From: Bacillota bacterium
GTDB lineage: Bacteria > Bacillota > Clostridia > Lachnospirales > Lachnospiraceae
Assembly (NCBI GenBank): GCA_023437365.1
Contig: JAEZGK010000015.1
Coordinates: 186,001 to 250,000 of the forward strand
DNA: 64,000 nucleotides
Direction: 5' to 3'
Shown here: in pieces, positions 17,379 through 25,273 of the stretch
Layout of the letters: each line of letters begins with the position of its first letter
How positions within the stretch are numbered: the stretch's first letter is position 1
Program-made: the position numbers and the translations under genes
Notes under the pieces: model-generated
Told to the model about the DNA's origin: nothing
Database searches by the model: none
The model's input: only the letters and a program-made list of their open reading frames with translations

Positions 17379-18791
17379 TTATTTGCTTGTATCAGGAATA
17401 AACAGAACATTAAAGTCACATAGATTAGTACCTGTATTACCGGTCATTACGGTGTTCCCCAGTTGTTCTAAAGCTTCGTAGCAGGCATGTCCTCTTAAAG
17501 CATCATATAAGCTAACGCCATTATCAATAGCCTTATTCAGGGTGGTGGAATCGGTGATACCTCCAGCTACAGGAGTGGTACCGTCAGTTCCCTCAGAGTC
17601 GATGGAAAGCATACATGCACCCTTTGTTTTGGCAGCAGCAATAGCAAAGCCTACAGTAAGTTCTTGTCCGGGTCCACCGTGTCCGGTAATTTCTTTATTA
17701 TTTAAAATCTTAGTGGTTGTTTCACCGGAGCTAAGAATTACACAGGGTGGCTTAATAGGGTTGCCATAGGCCTGAATTTCACGGGCGATGGAAGCGAAAA
17801 TGGTGCCTGCATCCTTACTTTCACCTTCAAGAAAGGAAGATAAAATAATTGCGGGTATGCCCATCGACTCTGAAATTTCTTTGGCATAAATACAAGAATC
17901 CGGTAAGGTGTTTAAAAGAAAATAGGTGTTATTAGGGAAAGCCTTTGGAGTCTCTCCTTCGGGACCCACATTCATAAGGTAATCCACAACGGATTTCGGA
18001 AGGCGGTCAGCTACGTCATAATCTCGTATAACGCGTCTTGCATCCTCGAGTGTAGTGCTATCCGGACCCATGGGAGTGCTTTTATACTTAGCATAGGGAA
18101 TTCCGATGTCTCCGGTAGCGGGAGTTCCAACTGCGTCGCTGATACCAAAGCCAATTAATTCGGCCCCTACTGCTTCAATTCTTTTTGCCAACATACCACC
18201 GTTCATCTGAGAGATATGTCTTCGAATAGCGTTAATTTCATAAATCCCGGCACCGGATTTTAACATAACATCGGTGGTATCTATTTCATCCTGAAGGCTG
18301 ATGCCTTCTACAGGGCAACTCATAAGTGCGGAGCTTCCTCCGCTAATTACTATAATGAATAAATCATCAGGACCGGAGGCATCCACCAGTTTTAGGATTT
18401 CTTGGCAGGCAAGGTACCCGGTTTCATTAGGGAGAGGATGTCCACCGACATAGACCTCGGTTTTGTTAAAGACATCAGTGTCTTCTAATACCTTCACGAT
18501 AGCGATACCCCTAGTTAATCTGTCTCCAAGAATATCATCGATGGCTTTGGCCATATGGTTACAGGCTTTTCCTGCACCAAGAAGGTAGATGTGCCTTTTC
18601 TTAGAAAGATCCCAGCTTTTTGTTCCGATATGCAATATATCGCCATCCATATAAGTTATGCTTTTGATTCTTTCATAGGCATCCAAACGTTGTAAGGTTT
18701 TTTCTGTGATAGATAATACGATTTTTCTTGACTCTACATCGCCGTCAGAAATTAATTTATTATAATTTCTTATTTTAGTGAACGGTAGCAT
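17379..18791 (-). CDS. Glycerate 2-kinase type (MOFRL family)
   Basis: ATP-dependent phosphorylation of D-glycerate to 2-phosphoglycerate is the known role of this family (GckA/TtuD, DUF4147 plus MOFRL). The 470 residues show the N-terminal GAGKACNHMAKAID motif, the glycine-rich SGGSSALMSCP segment, SGGETTT-like LSSGETTT, and the MOFRL-type C-terminus with GGPGQELTVGFA and DSEGTDGTT. AGGAGG precedes the start. It is the first gene of the leftward unit and has a perfect consensus promoter at 18860-18888. Its product would be the substrate of a normal enolase, so pairing with an enolase paralogue is suggestive. Confidence 0.9.
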   Translation of the reverse strand: MLPFTKIRNYNKLISDGDVESRKIVLSITEKTLQRLDAYERIKSITYMDGDILHIGTKSWDLSKKRHIYLLGAGKACNHMAKAIDDILGDRLTRGIAIVKVLEDTDVFNKTEVYVGGHPLPNETGYLACQEILKLVDASGPDDLFIIVISGGSSALMSCPVEGISLQDEIDTTDVMLKSGAGIYEINAIRRHISQMNGGMLAKRIEAVGAELIGFGISDAVGTPATGDIGIPYAKYKSTPMGPDSTTLEDARRVIRDYDVADRLPKSVVDYLMNVGPEGETPKAFPNNTYFLLNTLPDSCIYAKEISESMGIPAIILSSFLEGESKDAGTIFASIAREIQAYGNPIKPPCVILSSGETTTKILNNKEITGHGGPGQELTVGFAIAAAKTKGACMLSIDSEGTDGTTPVAGGITDSTTLNKAIDNGVSLYDALRGHACYEALEQLGNTVMTGNTGTNLCDFNVLFIPDTSK

Positions 18792-18841
18792 TATGAAACC
18801 TCCTTTACATTGTGTCGAATTAAAACTATACAGAACATGAT

Positions 18842-18855
18842 GTACTAAATGGTAC
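18842..18855. promoter_or_regulatory. Operator-like palindrome, left site
   Basis: GTACTAAATGGTAC, starting 4 bp after the -10 of the leftward promoter (reading GTACCATTTAGTAC in transcription sense). It matches the site at 19408-19421 in 11 of 14 positions when that site is reverse-complemented. Its position at the transcription start suits repression. Confidence 0.6.
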
Positions 18856-18859
18856 CTAC

Positions 18860-18888
18860 ATTATAGAACGATATTTTCTAGATGTCAA
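18860..18888 (-). promoter_or_regulatory. Consensus SigA promoter for the glycerate kinase unit
   Basis: On the minus strand TTGACA (18888-18883), 17-bp spacer, TATAAT (18865-18860): a perfect match to the SigA consensus in both elements and spacing. Confidence 0.85.
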
Positions 18889-19374
18889 TATGAAAAACTG
18901 AATAAATTATACAAAACAAACCCAAAAATAAAGCAAATAATGATAAAAGGTCACAATAAATAAGTCCAAATCCGAGAAATATGCAATATATTACTATTGC
19001 CTGATATATTGTTTTTTCGTAAAGTAGGAGAATAATTACATTGATGGAATTACAATGAAATTTTATCTTAAGCTGCTCAAGTGCTGATCCAAATGAATTA
19101 GGACTGTGAGCAATTGATATTTTATGCAATTTTTAAGGTGAAAATCAAGGTTTATAACAAAAGTATACCGCTTTTATGTAAATAAATACAATAGTGGTAA
19201 AATTTATAAATGATACCTGTTAAGCAATAGCAATTAATGGATATTAGATATTGCATATTACGATAAATGGATAGAATAAAGCGGTTAAAATACGGCAATA
19301 GAGAGGAAATTAGTTAAAATGTACAATACTTCTTAGAGAAAAAATGTAAAAGTGTACAAAATGATTATATGATG
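18889..19374. other. AT-rich divergent intergenic region
   Basis: About 490 bp between the two divergent promoters of the island. It is strongly AT-rich, and a hydrophobic minus-strand frame inside it lacks a ribosome site and overlaps the promoter. I see no RNA gene or further clear signal. Confidence 0.5.
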
Positions 19375-19403
19375 TTGACATGAGAAATAAATTAATATAT
19401 ACT
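19375..19403 (+). promoter_or_regulatory. SigA promoter for the cyclodeaminase-like gene
   Basis: TTGACA (19375-19380), 17-bp spacer, TATACT (19398-19403). It is divergent from the promoter at 18860-18888 and has the same operator spacing. Confidence 0.85.
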
Positions 19404-19407
19404 AAAT

Positions 19408-19421
19408 GTATCAAATGGAAC
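19408..19421. promoter_or_regulatory. Operator-like motif, right site
   Basis: GTATCAAATGGAAC, exactly 4 bp after the -10, as at the left site. Shared core CCATTT/AAATGG. Confidence 0.55.
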
Positions 19422-19515
19422 ATTGACCAGATAGTGCGATGTACATACTACGATCTATTTAAAAAAGTAACGCATCTTAGTCTGACATGAATGTTTACAG
19501 GAAAGGAGTTGCTTT

Positions 19516-20643
19516 ATGAGCAAAAGAACAGATTTTTTGTATCTATCAGAACCCGATATGATTGCAGCAGGTGTTTTGGACAGAGAGGCCTGTGTTGATG
19601 TATCGGAAGAGGTTTTCAAATTACTAAGTCAGGGAGATTATTTAATGGGAGGTAGCAATCATAACAGCCATGGTATGCCGATTGTATTTCCGAAGGAAAC
19701 TAAGTTCCCTAATATGCCTGTAGCAGGGCCGGATAGAAGATTTGTTGCAATGCCTGCATACTTAGGTGGAAGATTTGACTGCTGCGGGAACAAGTGGTAT
19801 GGGTCAAATGCAGCTAACCCTTCGAAAGGACTTCCTAGATCTGTACTTACCTTATTACTAAATGATAAGGATACTGGTGAACCTCTCAGCTTAATGTCAG
19901 CAAATCTATTAAGTGCTGCAAGAACAGGTGCTATTCCGGCTGTTGCTGCAAGATATCTGGCAAATAAGGATGCAAAGGTAATCGCTATCATAGGCTGTGG
20001 TCCGATTAACAAAGCATGCTATGAATCGATCATAACTCAGACACCTAGTGTTGAAGAAGTAATATGCTATGATATTTTTGAAGATAAAGCAGTTCAATTA
20101 GCAAATTGGGCAGCTGAGAAAAACGGAATTAAAGGAAGAGGAGTAGCTTCCCTGGAAGAAGCAATTTCCTCAGCGGATATTATTTCAATCGCTGCTTCAA
20201 GAATAAAACCTCTGTATATGGAAGAGAAATGGTTTAAAAAGGGCGCAACCGTTATGTTTACTGGTCCAGGTAAATCAGATGAAAGCTTTTGGACAAATAA
20301 TAAAATCATCTATGACCATATTGGGTTACATGAAGCGTATGTTGAAGAAGCTATTGCCTCAGGAGATAAACAGACCTACTATGATGGCGTAATTGGTGGA
20401 CCTATGTATCGCTTGATTGATGATGGTAAGCTTCCGGAGCTTAAGAATTCGACCGGCTTAGGTGATGTTATTCTTGGTACTAAGAAAGGAAGAGAGAGTA
20501 AAGACGATATTATAATCTTCATTGCTTGTGGTATGGCGGTATTTGATGTGGGCTGGGGATATGAGCTGTATCAAAGAGCGTTAGAGAAAGGGATCGGTAC
20601 AAAACTTAATCTTTGGGAAGAACCATATCAGATGAAGAGTTAA
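19516..20643 (+). CDS. Ornithine cyclodeaminase / mu-crystallin family protein
   Basis: NAD(P)-binding protein of 375 residues. It has a family N-terminus (LSEPDMIAAGVLD), a segment LSAARTGAIPAVAARYLAN near residue 130 with the characteristic Arg-Thr-Gly, and the Rossmann loop IIGCGPINKACYES near 155. Members include ornithine cyclodeaminase, ketimine and iminosuccinate reductases, and a group annotated as tyramine oxidase subunit B. Sequence alone does not choose among them; reduction of a cyclic or linear imine, or the reverse, is the common theme. It is first gene of the rightward unit, 119 bp before the symporter. GGAG lies 7 nt before the ATG. Confidence 0.85.
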   Translation: MSKRTDFLYLSEPDMIAAGVLDREACVDVSEEVFKLLSQGDYLMGGSNHNSHGMPIVFPKETKFPNMPVAGPDRRFVAMPAYLGGRFDCCGNKWYGSNAANPSKGLPRSVLTLLLNDKDTGEPLSLMSANLLSAARTGAIPAVAARYLANKDAKVIAIIGCGPINKACYESIITQTPSVEEVICYDIFEDKAVQLANWAAEKNGIKGRGVASLEEAISSADIISIAASRIKPLYMEEKWFKKGATVMFTGPGKSDESFWTNNKIIYDHIGLHEAYVEEAIASGDKQTYYDGVIGGPMYRLIDDGKLPELKNSTGLGDVILGTKKGRESKDDIIIFIACGMAVFDVGWGYELYQRALEKGIGTKLNLWEEPYQMKS

Positions 20644-20762
20644 AAATGAAGAACATTAGAAAACAAGCAACAGTTAGGAAGCAACACGAGATAATTATAT
20701 TCTAGGTACTATCAACATCATACATAATTTGTTATTATATCATAGTAAGGAGATGGGGTTTA

Positions 20763-22124
20763 ATGTTTCAAAAATTTGCTGACATTATGAATTTCTTATG
20801 GGGTACACCTTTGGTTCTTTTTGTAACTGCTGTTGGTATTTTTCTTACAATAAGAATAGGATTTTTCCAGTTTACACATATTAGACATACGTTCAGAAGA
20901 ACCTTTGGTATGTTTTTTGGGAAGACAAAAGAAGCACCAGAGGGTGAAGGTAATATGACACCGTTCCAGTCGCTGAGTGCTGTTAGTGCTGGTACGATTG
21001 GAGCAGGTAATATTGCTGGTATTGCATCTGCTATCGCAATCGGTGGACCGGGTGCAGCGTTCTGGATGTGGGTTATTGCACTTTTTGGTACTGCTATTAA
21101 GATGGCAGAGGTTGCTCTGGCAGTAAAATTCCGTAAAAAATCTGATAACGGTGATTTTCATGGCGGTCCCATGTATTATATCAAAGAAGGACTTAATAAT
21201 TCTAAATTTTCTATAGTCCTTGCATTTATTTTTGCTATTGGTTTAACAATACTTGTAATTACCGATGCTTGCTTTGTACAACCTAATACTTTGGCAACCT
21301 CTCTTGAGGATGTATTTAACGTTCCGACCATCGTATCCGGTATCGCATGCTGTGTAATAGGTATCTTAGTAGTAGCCGGTGGACTCAAAGGAATAGGTAC
21401 CTTCTGTGGTTGGATGGTTCCTCCGATGGTTTTAGTTTATGTTATCGGTACATTAGGCGTTATCATTGCAAATATTGGTGCAGTGCCGGATGCCTTCATA
21501 AGTATTTTTAAATATGCCTTTGCACCCGCTCCTGCAGTTGGCGGATTTGCTGGTGCTACCGTTCAGCTGGCTATGGCACGTGGTGCAGCCCGTGGTATTT
21601 TCTCTAGCGAGTGTGGCGAGGGTACCTCCTGTACCGTTCATGCTACTGCAATTACAGAGCATCCTGTACATCAGAGCTTATGGGGCATTATTGAAGTATT
21701 CCTTGATACTTTTTTTGTAAGTACTTTAACAGCATTAACTGTAATCGTTAGTGGTGTTATATCAACAGGCGAAACAGGCGCAGTCCTTACCTTAGAAGCA
21801 TTCCGTACCACTTGGGGAAGCTTTGGTGTTATTATGCTATGTATAGCTATTGTTTTATTCGCATTCTCTTCCTATTTGGGCTTCTTTATTGAGTGGAAGA
21901 CCTGTATTGTCTATTTGTTCGGAGAAAAGAAGGCAAAATTCATTCAGTGGTTCTATTTCTTACCTCCTTTGATTTCAGCCGGACTCGAAATAGAAGTGGT
22001 TTGGACCTTGGCTGATGCATCTGTTGGATTTGTAATATTACCGAACTTGATTGGTTTGCTAGCAGTTTCCGGTATATTTACAAAGCTGGTAAAAGATTAC
22101 AAGGAAAAATGGAAATTAAGATAA
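20763..22124 (+). CDS. Na+/alanine(glycine) symporter, AGCS family
   Basis: Integral membrane amino-acid:cation symporter of 453 residues with about 10-11 hydrophobic helices. It has the AGCS signatures LSAVSAGTIGAGNIAGIASAI (positions about 76-96, key residues GxGNIAG), GPGAAFWMWV, GGPMYYI and ARGAARGIFSSECGEGT. AlsT/DagA-type relatives take up alanine, glycine or serine; the substrate here is likely the amino acid handled by the island, but is unknown. AAGGAG is 8 nt upstream. A strong hairpin (22168-22210) separates it from the LarA-like gene. Confidence 0.92.
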   Translation: MFQKFADIMNFLWGTPLVLFVTAVGIFLTIRIGFFQFTHIRHTFRRTFGMFFGKTKEAPEGEGNMTPFQSLSAVSAGTIGAGNIAGIASAIAIGGPGAAFWMWVIALFGTAIKMAEVALAVKFRKKSDNGDFHGGPMYYIKEGLNNSKFSIVLAFIFAIGLTILVITDACFVQPNTLATSLEDVFNVPTIVSGIACCVIGILVVAGGLKGIGTFCGWMVPPMVLVYVIGTLGVIIANIGAVPDAFISIFKYAFAPAPAVGGFAGATVQLAMARGAARGIFSSECGEGTSCTVHATAITEHPVHQSLWGIIEVFLDTFFVSTLTALTVIVSGVISTGETGAVLTLEAFRTTWGSFGVIMLCIAIVLFAFSSYLGFFIEWKTCIVYLFGEKKAKFIQWFYFLPPLISAGLEIEVVWTLADASVGFVILPNLIGLLAVSGIFTKLVKDYKEKWKLR

Positions 22125-22167
22125 TATACTAAATTGCAATGGAAGTTGTTCTTGGACAGGCTTAATT

Positions 22168-22210
22168 ATTTCTGCTTGAGGCGTACGAAAGGTACCTCTC
22201 AAGCAGAAAT
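22168..22210 (+). terminator. Hairpin between symporter and LarA-like gene
   Basis: ATTTCTGCTTGAG (22168-22180) pairs perfectly with CTCAAGCAGAAAT (22198-22210). The loop contains GTAC/GTAC that can extend it. The following GATTTTGGG is T-poor, so it may be a partial terminator. Confidence 0.65.
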
Positions 22211-22247
22211 GATTTTGGGACTAATTCCATAGTATCTGGAGGTAATC

Positions 22248-23543
22248 ATGTATAAATTAGTGGAGCAAAATGATAATGTAATCTATACGGATACGATTGA
22301 AAATCTATGTCTTAGCATACCCAAGGAACAGTTTGCTGGTATGGTCACACCAAAGGAAATGCCCTGCATTACTGATGAAAGGGTGTTCGAAAATGCTATC
22401 TGTAAGCCGGTGTATGGTGAAACGTTGTATCATTTGGCAAAAATTAAGAATGCAAAAAGTGCGAGCATCATTGTCTCAGATGTTACTAGGAATGTTCCTA
22501 CAAAAAGGGTTGTACGGTATCTATTGAAGGAATTGTTGAGAGCGGGAATAAAGGAAGAAAACATTCTATTTATTATTGCACTGGGAGTACACCGCCCGGC
22601 TACCGATTTAGAGATGGCTGAGATAATCGGTGCAGAGCTGTATGCCTCAGAGTATGGTTTTCGGATCATTAATCATAACGCCTGGGATAAGGAGCAATTA
22701 ATTTATCTTGGCAAGACATCCTATGGTACAAATGTAGAGGTTAATAAGGCAGCATATGAGTGCGACCTTCATATTAATATAGGAAAAGTGGAGCCCCACG
22801 AATTTGCAGGGTTTTCCGGGGGGAGAAAATCGGTGATGCCCGGGATATCTTCTGCAGAAAGTATTATTAAAAATCATTCGCCGGTTATGCTGTCTTCACC
22901 AAGTGCAATTCCCGGAAATCTGATAAATAATCCGATACATATGGACATGTTGGAATGTGCATGCTTATACGGAATTGATTTTTCTGTTAATTTTGTTGTA
23001 AACAATCAGTCACAACCGGTTGCTGTATTTGCCGGTGAGTTAATAAAATCCCATCAGGCAGCAGTTGATTTTCTTATAGAAAAAATCGCTGTAGCATTCA
23101 AAAAACCTGATATTATCATCACTTCACCTGGCTACCCTTTAAACATTGAATTTTATCAAGCAGTAAAGCCATTAATAGCTCTTACGGATATGCTGGATCA
23201 GGATATTGTAGTAGTAATCTATTCTGAATGTCCTGAGGGGATCAATTCTGAAGATATGATGAAAGCTTTCCGACATTCCATGAAGCTTGATGAAATTAAG
23301 AATTTTACTATGGAAAATTATAGGATCCAGATGGACCATGTCTTGCTCTTACTTAAAATATTAGATAAGCAGGTAAAAATTATAGTATATTCACCTAATC
23401 TGGATGCTTCTGATATTGAAGCAATGCATATGATACCTTGCCAGTCTCAGGAAGAGCTAATACCGCTAGCGAGTAGACTGAGTGGGAAGGAAAATCCACA
23501 AATACTAATCTTTCCTCAAGCTCAGAAGTATTTAGTAAAATAA
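22248..23543 (+). CDS. LarA-like nickel-dependent 2-hydroxyacid racemase
   Basis: Member of the LarA family (racemases and epimerases using a nickel pincer nucleotide), 431 residues. The cofactor-site residues expected from lactate racemase are present: Arg81 in SDVTRNVPT, His115 in ALGVHRPAT, His184 in GKVEPHEFAGFSGG and Lys194 in SGGRKSVMPG. The substrate is set by other residues; lactate, malate, glycerate and other 2-hydroxyacids are possible. The maturation genes larB, larC and larE are absent from the window. GGAGG is 5 nt before the ATG. It is followed 160 bp later by the Re-citrate-synthase-like gene. Confidence 0.88.
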   Translation: MYKLVEQNDNVIYTDTIENLCLSIPKEQFAGMVTPKEMPCITDERVFENAICKPVYGETLYHLAKIKNAKSASIIVSDVTRNVPTKRVVRYLLKELLRAGIKEENILFIIALGVHRPATDLEMAEIIGAELYASEYGFRIINHNAWDKEQLIYLGKTSYGTNVEVNKAAYECDLHINIGKVEPHEFAGFSGGRKSVMPGISSAESIIKNHSPVMLSSPSAIPGNLINNPIHMDMLECACLYGIDFSVNFVVNNQSQPVAVFAGELIKSHQAAVDFLIEKIAVAFKKPDIIITSPGYPLNIEFYQAVKPLIALTDMLDQDIVVVIYSECPEGINSEDMMKAFRHSMKLDEIKNFTMENYRIQMDHVLLLLKILDKQVKIIVYSPNLDASDIEAMHMIPCQSQEELIPLASRLSGKENPQILIFPQAQKYLVK

Positions 23544-23703
23544 AAATTATATGTTTTCAAAATAAAAGAATAATACCATTTGGTTTGTTAAAGATACTTC
23601 ATGATCAATGTTTAACTAGTCTTAAAATGTCATTAACAATGTTAAAAATATATTTATTAAGAGATTGATAAAAGTATGGGAAATCGATAGGGAGGGATTG
23701 AAA

Positions 23704-25095
23704 ATGGATAATAGATGTGTAAATAAGAATGCACATACGAATTTATTGCAATTGGAAGAATATATGTATCCTCTCGTAGATGTAAATTCACCAAATACCT
23801 TTCGAAATCTATTTCCATATGATGAGATACCTAAAATTGCATTCAATGATAGGATAGTTCCTCACAATATGCCCTCAAAAATATGGATTACTGATACTAC
23901 TTTTCGGGATGGTCAACAGTCCAGAGAGCCTTATACTACTGAGCAAATGGTAAGAATTTATGATTATTTGCATCGTTTGGGCGGACCGGAGGGCATAATT
24001 AAGCAAAGCGAATTCTTCTTATATAGTAAAAAGGATCGGGATGCATTGTATAAATGCAAAAAACTGGGCTATGAATTTCCGGAGGTTACCTCATGGATCA
24101 GAGCGAATAAAAAAGATTTTGAAATGGTGAAGGAACTAGGTTTAAAGGAAACAGGAATATTAGTGAGCTGCTCTGATTATCACATATTTTATAAGATGAA
24201 GATGATCCGGAGTGAAGCGATGAAATACTACCTAAGCATCGTTCGTGAGTGCCTGGAAACCGGGGTTATACCAAGGTGTCATCTGGAGGATATCACCCGC
24301 TCTGATATCTATGGGTTTGTTATCCCGTTTTGCTTGGAATTAATGAAACTGTCAAAGGAGTATGGTATTCCGGTGAAAATCAGAGCTTGTGACACCATGG
24401 GTTATGGAGTGAATTTTGCAGGAGCAGTAATACCAAGGTCTGTGCAGGGTATCATCTATGGTCTTATTACACATGCAGGTGTTCCCAGTGAAATGCTGGA
24501 GTGGCATGGGCATAATGATTTTTATAAGGCGGTGTCGAATTCTACTACTGCCTGGCTGTATGGTGCATGTAGTGTAAATTGCTCACTGTTTGGAATAGGA
24601 GAAAGAACAGGGAATACTCCTCTGGAAGCGATGGTGTTTGAGTATGCACAGCTTATGGGAAGTTTAGATGGTATGGATACTACTGTAATTACTGAGCTGG
24701 CAGAGTATTATGAAAAGGAATTAGGCTATAATATACCTTCGAGAACACCCTTTGTCGGTAAATACTTCAATGTTACCCGAGCAGGTATTCACGCAGATGG
24801 GTTATTAAAAAATGAGGAGATTTACAATATTTTTGATACGGAGAAGTTTCTGAAAAGACCGGTTTTAGTCGCTGTTTCCAATACCTCTGGCCTTGCGGGA
24901 ATAGCTCATTGGATTAATACCTATTTTCAACTGAAGGGGAATGATGCCCTGGATAAGAACCATCCCATTGTAAGTAATGTTAAGGAATGGGTGGATAAAC
25001 AATATGAAGATGGCCGTATCACTGTAATAACTGATAAGGAGCTGTTGTGTGTAATAAGTAGCATATGTGACGAGCTTGAGTTAAAATCATTCTAA
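23704..25095 (+). CDS. HMGL-family (DRE-TIM) enzyme, Re-citrate synthase-like
   Basis: Enzyme of 463 residues of the isopropylmalate/homocitrate synthase superfamily. ITDTTFRDGQQ carries the Asp-Arg metal/catalytic motif, LEWHGHNDFYK the HxH metal ligands, and GIGERTGNTPLEAM the glycine-rich motif. The long N-terminal segment NTFRNLFPYDEIPKIAF and FFLYSKKDR recall the clostridial Re-citrate synthase group, which joins acetyl-CoA and oxaloacetate. That subfamily call is from memory and is not certain. GGGAGGG lies 7 nt before the ATG at 23704, which I prefer to 23665. It is the last gene of the rightward unit; a terminator and the right 43-bp repeat follow. Confidence 0.75.
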   Translation: MDNRCVNKNAHTNLLQLEEYMYPLVDVNSPNTFRNLFPYDEIPKIAFNDRIVPHNMPSKIWITDTTFRDGQQSREPYTTEQMVRIYDYLHRLGGPEGIIKQSEFFLYSKKDRDALYKCKKLGYEFPEVTSWIRANKKDFEMVKELGLKETGILVSCSDYHIFYKMKMIRSEAMKYYLSIVRECLETGVIPRCHLEDITRSDIYGFVIPFCLELMKLSKEYGIPVKIRACDTMGYGVNFAGAVIPRSVQGIIYGLITHAGVPSEMLEWHGHNDFYKAVSNSTTAWLYGACSVNCSLFGIGERTGNTPLEAMVFEYAQLMGSLDGMDTTVITELAEYYEKELGYNIPSRTPFVGKYFNVTRAGIHADGLLKNEEIYNIFDTEKFLKRPVLVAVSNTSGLAGIAHWINTYFQLKGNDALDKNHPIVSNVKEWVDKQYEDGRITVITDKELLCVISSICDELELKSF

Positions 25096-25143
25096 AACCT
25101 CAAGCACAGGAACATTTTAATGTGGAAAACTGAAAACCACAGT

Positions 25144-25186
25144 AAACAATTGAAAGTACGCTTTGCGAACTTTCTCTTGTCATGAA
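25144..25186 (+). repeat. 43-bp inverted repeat, right copy
   Basis: Exact reverse complement of 15804-15846. It lies 48 bp after the HMGL-family gene. Identity stops abruptly at both ends. Confidence 0.95.
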
Positions 25187-25194
25187 TAAAATAA

Positions 25195-25237
25195 TAGTCA
25201 GACTCGGTTTGTAATTCCGTGTCTGACTACTATTTTT
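25195..25237 (+). terminator. Terminator at the right end of the island
   Basis: TAGTCAGACTCGG (25195-25207) pairs with CCGTGTCTGACTA (25217-25229) with one mismatch, followed by CTATTTTTAC. Confidence 0.8.
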
Positions 25238-25273
25238 ACGGGAATTAATTATTATGCCAATCAGAAGGGAAAG

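Noticed and set aside
18878..19129. Hydrophobic 83-residue ORF on the minus strand
   Set aside because: TTG start with no ribosome site, overlaps a perfect consensus promoter, and its composition is explained by AT-rich DNA.
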